Shown one piece after another: positions 9,691 through 18,028 of a stretch of DNA of 18,901 nucleotides (the stretch's first letter is position 1; every line of letters begins with the position of its first letter). Source of the stretch: Trachelipus rathkii (lineage: Eukaryota > Arthropoda > Malacostraca > Isopoda > Trachelipodidae). The translations under genes were made by a program, and so were the position numbers. Location: contig JABUQX010004686.1 in assembly GCA_015478945.1 (NCBI GenBank), positions 42,501-61,401 of the forward strand, written 5' to 3'. A model generated the notes under the pieces. The model saw only the letters and a list, made by a program, of their open reading frames with translations. It was not told the DNA's origin and did not search any database.

Positions 9691-10665
9691 CAAGGTAAAT
9701 ATCGAAAACGCGGTAAGCTTACCAAATTATGGGTGAAACGTTACATGTCTGCCGCTGAGACATTTTGCTTCTTTAAACGAAAGCTATTGAATGCACTTTA
9801 TCGAGAACTTGGCTTTTTAAGTGGCACAAGCCTTTCCAAAGAGAGGCGAGAAATAGTTAAAGATGACTTCGGTTGTGGAAGACCAGCTCGGTTCAACAAA
9901 CCATTGAAATCATGGAAGTTGTTAGAGTTGTAATGGAGAGAGACCGCTTGTTCAGTGTCAGAGTGATTGTGAACAAAGTGTACAGTGCCAAAGAATTTGT
10001 CAAATTTACTTGAATATGAATATTTATTGGTAGAGGAAATGCGATTTCCATTTGTTTTTTGGGTACAAATCCCTGAAACAAAACCGGACAAGTGCGGACA
10101 TGGCCACACAAAAAATTCTCTTCGTCCGAAGAGAGACGGTATATGGCAAGGTCAAAGGTGAAATATCATGATTGTTTTTTTCCGACAGCCGTGGTTATTG
10201 TGCACAAGGGATTGTACCTTCAGAACAAGACAGTTAACCAGTCTCTTACAAGATGTCTTGAACGCCTTCGAAAAAGGTTCACGAATCAGAACGACTTGCA
10301 GACGATTGGGTGCTGCACACGACACTGCGCCTCTGCACACTGCGCTCTCATATAGAATTTCTGGCGACAGAATAAACATTCAAGTACTTCCCATCCTCCA
10401 TAAGCCAGATCTAGCTCGTGCATTTCTACGCTTTCCCTAAAGTTTGAAAAATGAAGTTGAACGGCGTCATATTTTGGGACATGGAAAACACAAACAATGC
10501 TGTAGCATGTGAACTAAACACACTTCAGGAAAATGATTTCCGATACTGATGAACAGTGGGAGAAACGTTGGAACCGCTGTTAACCTCCAAGGTCATTCCT
10601 CGAAGGAATAACTTGTAATTTCAGGTAAATCCAATACATAATTAAATACGGCAGTTCAGTACTCT
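9688..10665 (+). pseudogene. mariner transposase pseudogene
   Basis: Encoded the DD34D transposase that cuts and pastes mariner DNA. The ATG at 9688 leads to a helix-turn-helix region with KRYMSAAETF and ERREIVKDDFGCGRP (the family's 'FKEGRExVEDDxRSGRP' linker). The catalytic half is split over frames. Around 10092-10355, SKVKYHDCFF, VVIVHKG and KTVNQSLTRCLERLRKR match 'VFFDSRGVVHKEF..GQTVN..Y..VL'. The 10168-10440 frame then has HDTAPLHTALS (second catalytic Asp of 'HDNAPAHTAL') and INIQVLP...KPDLARAFLRFP (the 'VLPHPPYSPDLAPCDFFLFP' block, in which the third catalytic Asp is lost). The C-terminal tail, to about 10665, includes the 'ENDF' and 'RNVGTA' (R.W.RC) counterparts. About ten stops or frameshifts; long dead. 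Normal length is ~340 aa, which agrees with the extent. Confidence 0.85.
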
Positions 10666-10693
10666 TACTTTTGAGAATAACATATTATCCCGT

Positions 10694-10753
<60 letters not shown>

Positions 10754-10812
10754 ATATATATTATATATATATATCTATATATATATATATATATATATAT
10801 AAATATATTTAT
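10694..10812. repeat. (TA)n block between mariner and Penelope
   Basis: TA repeats with interruptions, shared as the boundary of both elements. Confidence 0.95.
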
Positions 10813-10815
10813 TTT

Positions 10816-10898
10816 GACACAGGAGGCCTTTATTGCGTAATAAAAAACAGGAACAGTATATTAAAGGTTATTACATAGTAAAAACAGTCTTCAAGATG
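10816..10898 (+). repeat. inverted repeat of Penelope-like element, left copy
   Basis: 83 bp matching the reverse complement of 11851-11931 with a perfect 43-bp core (gtatattaaaggttattaca and on to atg) and a few indels outside it. It is an inverted copy of the element's own 3' end, joined directly to the reverse-transcriptase fragment. Confidence 0.9.
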
Positions 10899-11204
10899 GA
10901 ACTTGAATTCACCATGGAACTTTCTAGGAACAAAACCTTACCCTTCCTCGATACCCTTCTTTCGTGGAACAATAGTCCCACTTTTCTTTACAGTGTTTAT
11001 CGCAAACCCACTTTTAACCCTTCTTACACTCATTGGTATTCCTCACATTCCACCAACACTAAATCAGCATATTAACCTCCCTTAGAGCTTTACGAATTTT
11101 CTCCCCTCCGCTCTACTAAAACACTGAATTCAACTACATTTTTCCGACACCCTTTACAACTCTCTACCCAAAGCACATATTAAACTCGCTCGTAAACAAG
11201 CTAA
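10896..11204 (+). pseudogene. Penelope-type reverse transcriptase, C-terminal fragment
   Basis: The first frame (to the stop after 11075) reads FTMELSRNKTLPFLDTLLS and FLYSVYRKPTFNPSYTHW, which match the conserved 'LPFLDxLI' and 'VYRKPTxTGxYLxxxSxHP' segments that follow the palm in Penelope-like reverse transcriptases. After a frame change near 11070 the thumb continues as LRALRIFSPPLY, then after a stop NYIFPTPF and YPKHILNSLVNKLKE, equivalent to the family's 'RALRIC' and 'LxxxGYPxxxI' blocks. Catalytic aspartates are not present because the gene starts too late. The ATG at 10833 belongs to the inverted repeat and is not the true start. Two frameshifts/stops show it is inactive. Confidence 0.85.
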
Positions 11205-11714
11205 AAGAAATCTACACCCCACTTAACTCCTTTTCTTATTTACCCATCCCACACCCACATCAATATTATTAAATCCTTACCTGCTTCTCTAAGACTAACC
11301 TCCTCCAACACATACTCTTTAAAACGTATTTTCAAACCTCCTACCCACACCTTCAATAACATTTCACAATGTGTGTACAAAATCCCCTGCTCCAACTGCA
11401 CCTCATGTTATATTGGTGAAACTAATGATTTTACCAGACGCCATTATCAACACAAACATGACCTTACTTATGGTTCACAAAATTCAGTACTCGCAGTATA
11501 CAGATCTCAACTTAATCACAACATTAACGTTAATGCCATAGCCCCTATTTTACAAGTTCTTGACCCCCTACAACGCAAACTAATTGAGTCTCTATGTATT
11601 AAAAACTTTTCTAACTTTTACAAATTACACAATGAATATACCTTAGATCCCACTTTAAACAAATTATTGACCACCACACCTTTTTTCAAAAAAATCAAAA
11701 CTAAATTTAATTAA
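11205..11714 (+). pseudogene. Penelope GIY-YIG endonuclease domain
   Basis: The longest uninterrupted coding segment of the window: open for 170 codons after the stop at 11202-11204 and closed by TAA at 11712. The linker (INIIKSLPASLRLTSSNT) leads into CVYKIPCSNCTSCYIGET, which contains the GIY-YIG equivalents (VYK and CYIGET) with the four-Cys spacing common in Penelope-like elements. The catalytic Arg region TRRHYQHKHDL and the Glu/Asn region LIESLCIKNFSNFYKLHNEY follow in the right order. This nuclease nicks the target DNA to prime reverse transcription. The domain itself looks intact, but it is fused to a truncated, frameshifted reverse transcriptase, so it is listed as part of a pseudogene. 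An internal GTG at 11373 is not a credible start. Confidence 0.9.
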
Positions 11715-11797
11715 TTCTAACTTTTCTATTTTAATTATTTTAACAACTTTTAATAACCAAACAGTTTTTATAAATTTTTATTTAGTCTTCATACCAC

Positions 11798-11839
11798 AGC
11801 GTCTGAAAGAGGATCCAGCAAGGATCGAAAGCTAACGCT
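11798..11839 (+). ncRNA. hammerhead-ribozyme-like motif
   Basis: AGCGT (11798-11802) pairs with ACGCT (11835-11839) as an outer helix. Inside lie CTGAAAGAG, a GATCC/GGATC hairpin with loop AGCAA, and GAAAGC. The parts match the hammerhead order (helix I, CUGANGA, helix II, GAAA). The CTGA box carries one extra A compared with the consensus, and helix III is reduced to at most 1-2 bp, as reported for minimal Penelope-type hammerheads. Self-cleavage is therefore uncertain. Confidence 0.55.
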
Positions 11840-11850
11840 CTTACTATTAA

Positions 11851-11931
11851 CATCTTGAAGACTGTTTTTACTATGTAATAACCTTTAATATACTTGCTGT
11901 TTTTTATTACTAATTAAGGCCTCCTGTTGTC
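11851..11931 (-). repeat. inverted repeat of Penelope-like element, right copy
   Basis: Reverse complement of 10816-10898, beginning catcttgaagactg and ending ggcctcctgttgtc. This copy is at the natural 3' end of the element, about 12 bp after the hammerhead-like motif. Confidence 0.9.
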
Positions 11932-11967
11932 ATACTTACTAAACTAAGCGTATTATTGCTTAGAATT

Positions 11968-11969
<2 letters not shown>

Positions 11970-12028
<59 letters not shown>

Positions 12029-12144
12029 TATATATTATATATATACTATATATATATATATATTATATATTTATAAATATATATATATTATATATATATT
12101 ATATATATATATATACTATATAATTATATATATATATATTATCT
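11970..12144. repeat. (TA)n block right of Penelope
   Basis: TA with many interruptions; the first ~55 bp are pure. Confidence 0.95.
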
Positions 12145-12259
12145 ATTTGTTAGTATTACTTAAGACGCTAATTAATATTTATTATAGTATCCTTAGTAAT
12201 TGATGGTTTGGAAAAGGCAGTATTTCTTAATCTTCCCATTTATGTTCTTTGTTTAACCA

Positions 12260-12279
12260 CATATATATATAATAATATT

Positions 12280-12338
<59 letters not shown>

Positions 12339-12364
12339 ATATATATATTAATATATATATATAT

Positions 12365-12404
<40 letters not shown>
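12260..12404. repeat. (TA)n block
   Basis: TA repeats with occasional TT/AA steps. The 115 bp between this and the previous block hold no recognisable feature. Confidence 0.95.
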
Positions 12405-12406
<2 letters not shown>

Positions 12407-12479
12407 GTTATCTGCATTTATTTATGTACTCTAGTGTAGGACAACAATTTTGCACGACGGTCCATACTCTTTGTACCAC

Positions 12480-13030
12480 CCTGACTTGACTTTCTTTGAC
12501 CTTTTGGGGGCCGAATTTTTTTTACCTGCTTGACGCTTTTTTGACCTTCCATTTTTTTGGGCCTTGACCTTTTTGGGCCCAAATTTTACCGTGCCCTTAA
12601 CCTTTTGGGCCTAGAACCTTTTTGGGGCCTTACCTTTTTTGGGCCTTACCTTTTTTTGGGCCTAGACCTATTTTCGACCAACCCTTCGTCTTCCATGGTC
12701 CATTCTTGGCCCACGGTATTTTTGGCAACCCTAATTTTTTGCAACCAATTTTTTGGCAACCCCAATTTTTCGGCAACCCTAATTTTTGGACTTGAAGAGG
12801 GTTGCGCGCAAACGGTTGCGTTAGCACCGTTGTACGTACCCACTAATTTTTTTCGACCATGGGGTCATTTTTTGCCACGGTAATTTTTGATCTTCATTTA
12901 GGGGCTTTGCCCTTTTTATGCTTTATTGTTTGACCAATGATATTTCGGCCTGACTTGCCATATACATGGGTAATTTCTTGACCCCACGGTAATTTTTTGT
13001 CCTTATTTAGGGGCCTAGCCCTTTTTTGAT
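12480..13030. repeat. degenerate minisatellite series (ttttgggcctt / ggcaaccctaattttt)
   Basis: First a 15-20 bp unit around 'cctttttgggccttgac' (about 12500-12690), then 'ggcaacccaattttt' (about 12720-12790), then two long units with 'ccacggtaatttttgatcttcatttaggggctttgcccttttt' at about 12870-12920 and 12983-13028. The units share words and grade into one another. Open frames on either strand here only translate the repeats. Confidence 0.75.
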
Positions 13031-13064
13031 GTCTTACCTTGTTTGACCTTGATATTCGTACATC

Positions 13065-13330
13065 TACACACGCGCACGCGCACGCGCACGCGAGCGCACA
13101 TGACACACACACACACACACACACACACACATTTACCTTACACTCACACAGATTTACTTACACTCACACAGATTTACTTACAACCATACACCAGATTTAC
13201 TTACACTCACACACAGATTTTACTTACACTCACACCCAGATTTACTTACACTCCACAACAGATTTTCTTTACACACCAGGTTTACTTACACTCATACCGA
13301 TTTACTTACACTTATACACAATTCACTATC
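13065..13330. repeat. (CGCGCA)n/(CA)n microsatellite and ~24-bp minisatellite
   Basis: Alternating cacgcg (13070-13097) passes into (CA)n (13101-13131) and then about nine copies of a ~20-26 bp unit, tttacttacactcacacaga, with small indels. The alternating purine-pyrimidine start could favour Z-DNA (inference). Confidence 0.9.
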
Positions 13331-13434
13331 CACTTATCACCCATTCCACGTATGACACTTCCATTTACCATAGATCACTTACATTTACACTTATACCCAC
13401 GTACAATCGCCCAACCTTTTTGTATTCTACGGTA

Positions 13435-13600
13435 CAATTTTGATGCCACTTTGATGCTCAATTTTGATGCCCAACTTTGATACCTCAACTTTACTGCCCA
13501 AAGCTTTTGATGTCTCCTTTGTGACTGGTCTCTTTTGATGACGTCATCTTATGTTCTTTCCATCTTTGATGATTACAGATTTATTGATGTTCAACTTTGA
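13435..13600. repeat. ttttgatgcccaac minisatellite
   Basis: At least eight variants of an 11-20 bp unit centred on tttgatg(c/t)(c/t)(c/a)ac. Confidence 0.75.
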
Positions 13601-13669
13601 TGGCTCCCAATCACCGTAAGGTATCTAGTGATGTTTTATTAGTGTTCTATGATTATTCTATAAGTATTA

Positions 13670-13795
13670 GATGAGTGCCAGGAGTGCCAATGAGTGCCAC
13701 TGAGTGCCAATGAGTGCCAAGTGAGTGCCATGTGAGTGCCAATGAGGCACATAGTCGCCGTAAGTGAGTGCCACATAGTGCAACCTGAGTGCGCT
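13670..13795. repeat. tgagtgccaa minisatellite
   Basis: About ten copies of a 10-11 bp unit gagtgcca(a/t), clean in the middle and degenerate at the right end. Confidence 0.9.
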
Positions 13796-14040
13796 TCTTT
13801 TTTCAAGCCTTTTCTAGCTCCCCTGAGCCTAGAATAAGCCCTAATATGCGGTGTCTCCCTAGGTATATGAGGATTCGATGGTGTATATTACAAGTTGCTA
13901 GGATGCTTCCTACTATGATTAAGTATTTTTCCTGATATATATAATTCAACAGATATATATCTAAAGAGTTACCACAGTTGAGACAGTGACCGCACACGTT
14001 TCCGAGTCCGAAGTCGGTCGCTAGGTGAACACCGTCGCGA
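13796..14040. other. no recognisable gene
   Basis: Unique sequence between two repeat tracts; no coding signal. Confidence 0.4.
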
Positions 14041-14162
14041 AACCGCCCGCCGCGTGCGCCCGCAGGCGCCATATTCCCGCCCGCCGCGTGCGCCCGCCAC
14101 GTGCAATATTTCCGCGTAACCGGCGCCGCGTGCGTCCGCAGACGCAAAATTCCCGCGTGAAC
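14041..14162. repeat. GC-rich gcgcc-type repeat, copy 4
   Basis: gccgcgtgcg(c/t)ccgc occurs at 14049, 14083 and 14125, each followed by a caatattcccgc-like spacer (units of 34 and 42 bp). It is the most GC-rich patch in the window and is related to copy 1. Ala/Arg-rich frames on both strands over it are artefacts of composition. Confidence 0.7.
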
Positions 14163-14265
14163 GAAAAATATGATATCAATGTAAACTTTCAAAAGAATTT
14201 CTTTTCAAAATATACTATGAGTCATTCTTTTTATACAATTACACGAAATTTTATTAAAAACATAT

Positions 14266-14547
14266 CCTTTACATACCTTAAAGCAGTAATCAGTAAATCA
14301 ATAGAGGCTGTTACCTAACACCAAAGGGATTAATATGCTTTTGTTTACTGTTTTACCTGCTTTAACTCTCTGCTTTTACCTGCTTTAACTCATATATTTA
14401 TTAACATTACATACTTAAAGCAGTAAATCAAGTAAATCAAATAGAGGTGTTTACCTAACACCAAAGGGATTAGTATGCTTTTGTTTACTGCTTTACTGTT
14501 TTAACTCATATGCTTTAACTGCTTTAATCATATATTTATTAACATTT
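14266..14547. repeat. 140-bp tandem duplication with internal dyad
   Basis: taacaccaaagggatta at 14316 recurs at 14456. Each copy runs from acttaaagcagtaaatca to tgctttaactcatatatttattaacatt. Within a copy, aaagcagtaaa on the left mirrors tttactgcttt on the right, giving a small stem around the ccaaaggg core (MITE-like shape). The flanking phrase cgaaattttattaaaaac also occurs on both sides (14245 and 14674). Confidence 0.8.
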
Positions 14548-14777
14548 TGTTCTTTTTATTTTTTATTTTTGTTTTAATACTTTATTTATATTATTTATTA
14601 TTAATTTAAAATTGTAAATGTAAGAAAACAACGCAGTGTCTGATATCATAAAATTATTTTAATAAATAATTGAACGAAATTTTATTAAAAACCTTTTTAT
14701 ATACAGTTTTATGGGTAGTAAAATCGCGTTTTTTTTCATTTTAAAGCATTTTTTTTACATAATTAGAAACTATAAAA
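14548..14777. other. AT-rich intergenic DNA
   Basis: Poly-T tracts and no coding signal; downstream side of the viral protease remnant. Confidence 0.5.
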
Positions 14778-15190
14778 TCATTGACATACAATTTTTAGCA
14801 TCAAATATATTTCCAAGTTTATTAAAACATTACCATTCTTTAAAAAAGCAATAATGAAATACAATACAATAGACTCCAACATTAGAATATAAGGTTGAAC
14901 CGGGTAAGACACTAGTTTTTTTACAACACTTGCATTATTATATTTTAAAAATAAGGTGATATAATGATTATTTCTATTTTTATTTAAGTTCATAGAATCA
15001 ATTATGTGAACAGCATCGTTTTTTGCTCTATAAACGGAAATCCAATGTCCTGTTGAGGTGATGTACCGAGGCAATGATTTGAAGTCATGAAGCAGGTATC
15101 CTTCTCCACCTTTACAGAGTTTATGTTAATAGCGAACACTCCTAAAAAGCGAGGATCATTTTTAAGACCGAATTTTATTTCACCTTCCAT
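14778..15190 (-). pseudogene. PRO: adenain-type cysteine protease (Polinton/adintovirus)
   Basis: Remnant of the Ulp1/adenain-like maturation protease that cleaves virion proteins in Polintons and adintoviruses. The ATG at 15190, 7 bp after the capsid stop, begins a frame with DPRFLGVFAINI, matching the 'FxGVFxxDxLP' start of the family. After a frame change near 15080 the second frame has TGHWISVYRA (catalytic His) and HIIDSM (catalytic Asp), then YPVQPY and a hydrophobic VLYFIIAFLKNGN helix. The catalytic Cys is expected between these last two. In the long frame that position reads LMLESI, while a neighbouring frame shows GVYC, so a one-base shift lies in the active-site loop. Length (~135 codons) is near the family's lower range. 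Inactive. Confidence 0.75.
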
Positions 15191-15196
15191 TCATCT

Positions 15197-16538
15197 TTAA
15201 TAATTCAAAAGTACGTTGCGTTCTCTGTCAATTTCAATGAGTTAAGGATGCTCAAGATGGACCACTACAGTGATGGGTGTTTGTAGACTGATCCAGAAAG
15301 CGAGACTTAGTTCCTAAAGGTACCCTTTCTTCAAATAGTTTAAATGATCAGGCGTTACAAGCCTGAAAGGTCAGCTGTGAGATCATAGGCATATTAAATT
15401 ACTATTCTTTGGGTATTCTTCAAGATTTAAGCCTGTCAACTGTCATTACATGATACAGTATTCGGTTATTAAGTCGTAAAAAGGACGAGTACACAGAGAG
15501 ATAGGTCTCCGTCTGTATAACATTTCATAATCACGTCCGTAGGGCTGTCCATTCAAGTACTGATACCTCTAAGCCCGAAAGGTGTGAATTTATAGGGTGA
15601 TTTTTTATAAATTTCCCAGAGTAGGCGTCATGTTCCACAATCCCTATATTACTTTCTGTGGTAAATTTCCGTTCACAATGTTAGGGATATTGATAATCGA
15701 AATCCTTGAGCTGAAATTTAAATATCTTGGTTTCAAATCTCTTAATAGGGTACTTTGCTGTAATTTTAAAAGCGAATTTTCAATTTCCAAATGACGCTGT
15801 GGGGATAATTTCACTTTTCTGACACATAGAGATAAGCCTCCAACAGTTTTAAAACAGGTTCTGGACATACGGCTGTAGCAGTAGGTTTACTTTTTATTTT
15901 AAGAGCAAATTTAGGATTTGAACGTGATAAAATGATTCTAGGTCATCTACAGTGTAGATGAGTCTTTCTTGAAGAGAAGATATCGCCAATTTAATCGACC
16001 GTAAATTCCATAAGTAATTATTTATGACTTAGCTGCTTTATCTATGATGTGCAGCTTCATCTTGAACTAAACCACAATGATTGGAGATGAGACTGTTTTA
16101 GCGTCGTCTAAATAATTTAACAAATGCTCTATAAAGCTTCTATAAGGATAGCCGCTGATGCACCTAGTGGAGTTCCGTTAAGATAGACTTCAACTGTGTG
16201 AAACATGTATACAGGAAATTCGATTCTGTATATACTATATGGTCATCAGCCGAAGGAACGATCTGTACCGTCAGGTTTGTGATTTCGTTTTTACATATAA
16301 AACACATTAGAGGGGTCTAGTATTGATCAGAAGTACGTGGAATATTGAACTCTAGAGGAAAATCTGTATTGGTAATTGAATGCAGAGATTAATACTGATT
16401 AAAGTTTGGAATCGGCTAACGCTAATCTGTGTAAGGGTTCATGGAGAAGAGATCCAATTTCACTCTTACCAATCAGGACAGAAGATGAAGAAATGCATCT
16501 TGTGTCGCGAGTTCTGGTCGTATATGAAACATTTTCAT
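15197..16538 (-). pseudogene. MCP: major capsid protein, double jelly-roll (Polinton/adintovirus)
   Basis: Relic of the hexon-like major capsid protein. Motifs occur in the family's order. Near the start: AFLHLLS and KLDLFSMNP (~16500-16445). First barrel: FPLEFNIPRTSDQY (~16360-16320), then VEVYLNGTPLGAS (~16195) and EHLLNYLDDAKT (~16130). Second barrel: RIILSRSNPKFALKIKS (~15930-15890), KVKLSPQRHLEIENSLLK (~15810-15755), NIVNGNLPQKVI (~15680-15644) and YLNGQPYGRDYEMLY (~15550-15505). C-terminus: LIEIDRERNVLLNY before TAA at 15197-15199. An ATG at 16538 gives ~447 codons, but the family's usual 'AFLH' start suggests the true ATG was nearer 16500. At least eight stops or frameshifts. The combination of 'EFxIPGT', 'VxxxLNGT' and 'EIDRxRNV' makes the assignment strong. 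Confidence 0.85.
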
Positions 16539-16586
16539 GAAAAAGTTACCTTATATACAGTCATACACACTTGTAAAAAGTTATAG

Positions 16587-16947
16587 TTAGTAATTAAATA
16601 GCAAATACATCAATAATTTTTTCTTTTTAGGTTTTTTTCCGCTTAGTCCTTTTCTTTATGGACATCTTCTTGTCCCTCGACCTGACCTGACATTTTAACG
16701 CCTTATTTTAACGCTTACATCATCCAACATCTGATCTGAAACACGGCATACGTCTTTTTAATGCTGTAACGAGGATTATTTCCTGCAGCAATATTTGAAT
16801 AGATGCAAACTGTTCTTACAGCTTTTTACCTATATATCCACCTCTCCTGAGTAAGGCCTTTGCACATTCTCCATCGCTTTGGAAAAAATTCCACCAAGGC
16901 CATACCCTCTCTGCATTTGAACCTCTGAATACCCTTTCTTCGTCCAT
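16587..16947 (-). pseudogene. Gly-rich basic virion protein (adintovirus-type)
   Basis: Lies between the penton-like and major capsid genes. An ATG at 16947 (MDEERVFRGSNAERV) opens 43 codons to TAA at 16816-16818; the overlapping frame starting at 16916 reads RGYGLGGIF, the glycine-rich start typical of small Polinton/adintovirus virion proteins that precede the capsid gene. The first frame then gives ALLRRGGYIGKK, and a later frame SNIAAGNNPRYSIKKT, matching the family's 'GxxxGKxAxRTGxNIAxDVLxGxNxKxSxKxR' stretch. The end is strongly basic (KKPKKKKLL) before TAA at 16587-16589, like the nuclear-localisation tail of the family. About 120 codons. A core or minor capsid role is inferred. Several frameshifts. 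Confidence 0.65.
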
Positions 16948-17041
16948 TATTACAGGAGTATCTTTCTTATACCATCTTTACACTGTGAGAGTATGTTAAG
17001 GAATGAAAAAATATCTGACTACACCTCTTTTATATATTCCA

Positions 17042-18011
17042 TTATGCTGGTCCAATTACTGATTCTTGTTTCTTTCCTAATCGAATTGCAAAAATGCGCC
17101 GAATGTAAACGGGGAGGATTTCCTTCTACATCTTTAATATGCAAGCGTACAGACTAAAGCTCCTTTATTCAGAGGTAGATAATGAACATTAGGGAATGTT
17201 AAAACTTTCTCTTTGGGAAATATACTACTCTTAATAAAGGAGCTTATAGTATTACCTACATATTGATTGATAATTAATATTTTTATATACATAAGCATAC
17301 CTTGATGATTGAGCATCTCGGATGGGTACATGTATAATGCAGTACTCGATCTGCTTCATCTTTTTTTTCATGTGGAGTCATACGGTTATTCTCCACAGAT
17401 AGTATAACCTTCTTCAACATAGTAGGATATCATGAAGAATATCCAACTCAGCATCACGTCTTACGAATATGTTTACTGCCTGGTTGCTCGTTCGAGAAAA
17501 ACATGTCACGGTCTCCGGTAGGTTTACATTTACTTTGAGCTTAAAGATATATTATTTAGCTTCATCAGGTACGGACATTTCAGTTTTTGGTATACAATCC
17601 TGTACACATAATACTCATATCAAAGAGACTGTTTAAATGACTAAAAATAGCAGGCACCGATTTAAAATATAACCTCCGCAAAGTAAATCAAAGAAGTATT
17701 TTTTTGTAGCAAATGTTGTCGTATTCAGCTTTTTGGCAATTGTAGTCCTTTTCAGAAAACGAGTATCTTCCACTTGTAATATAGTTTCAACACATTCTAC
17801 ACTTCTGTACACCCCCATCCAGAATATATTGTGAGGTAAATTTTCTATGTCCGTATTTAATATCATTTCACATAATCCTACTTCGTATTCCTCTCTTTTA
17901 AGCTGTAAAGGATTCATTAACACAGTTGTAAAATCCGAGAGTTTATTATCAGGATGTAAATCCAAGGAGGCTGAAGACGGCAGAGTTAAATAAGTGACTA
18001 CAACCCTCCAT
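17042..18011 (-). pseudogene. mCP: penton-like minor capsid protein (Polinton/adintovirus)
   Basis: Relic of the single jelly-roll vertex protein. The ATG at 18011 is followed after a one-base frame change (GGAGGG run) by VTYLTLPSSASLDLHPDN, then NKLSDFTTVL, YEVGLCEM and NTDIENLP (frame 17633-17965). This is the distinctive 'LPSNxSxxxYPxNxxSxFxTxLPxPIxLxGxxEVGLxEI' N-terminus of the Polinton/adintovirus protein usually assigned as penton. The C-terminal half (17134-17331) carries INQYVGNTISSFIKSS and FPNVHYLPLNKGALV, matching 'EPQxVGDxxAPLLR' and 'xPxYVPL'. IKDVEGNPP (~17130) and the end near 17042 complete it. ~320 codons, as expected. The middle (17331-17630) is badly decayed. The penton assignment is from family knowledge and is less sure than kinship. 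Confidence 0.75.
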
Positions 18012-18028
18012 GATTTATGACAACTGAT

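Larger units (their letters stand above)
9428..10694 (+). mobile_element. degenerate mariner element
   Basis: The region between two TA blocks carries a mariner transposase relic on the plus strand. Mariner elements insert at TA, so TA arrays on both sides are expected. The right end contains ttattctcaaaagtaagag on the minus strand, similar to mariner terminal repeats; the left end shows only a weak counterpart (atgttttactgaatatcc), so the termini are eroded. Confidence 0.75.
10816..11931 (+). mobile_element. 5'-truncated Penelope-like retroelement
   Basis: A 1.1-kb retroelement relic: inverted repeat, the tail of the reverse transcriptase, a GIY-YIG endonuclease, an AT-rich 3' UTR with a hammerhead-like motif, and the second inverted repeat. 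(TA)n arrays flank it on both sides. Most of the reverse transcriptase (fingers and palm with the YxDD box) is absent, so this copy is 5'-truncated. Confidence 0.85.

Noticed and set aside
9798..10111. Minus-strand open frames of 72-103 codons
   Set aside because: Shadows of the mariner transposase, whose plus-strand motifs are clear.
10816..11931. LTR retrotransposon or DNA transposon with terminal inverted repeats
   Set aside because: The enclosed protein is a Penelope-type reverse transcriptase tail plus GIY-YIG, and the left repeat is an inverted copy of the 3' end.
13039..13480. His/Thr-rich open frames (and a Cys/Val-rich minus frame at 12894-13130)
   Set aside because: They translate the (CA)n and tttacttacactcaca minisatellites; overlapping frames are equally long.
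13670..13795. CRISPR-like array
   Set aside because: Repeats of 10-11 bp are contiguous without unique spacers in a eukaryotic context; this is a minisatellite.
13803..14318. Ala/Arg-rich open frames on both strands
   Set aside because: They arise from the GC-rich tandem unit, and opposing frames are similarly open.
15644..15868. Separate small gene (74 codons, minus strand)
   Set aside because: Its motifs (KVKLSPQRHLEIENSLLK, NIVNGNLPQKVI) are the second barrel of the capsid protein, so it is an exon-like fragment of that pseudogene.
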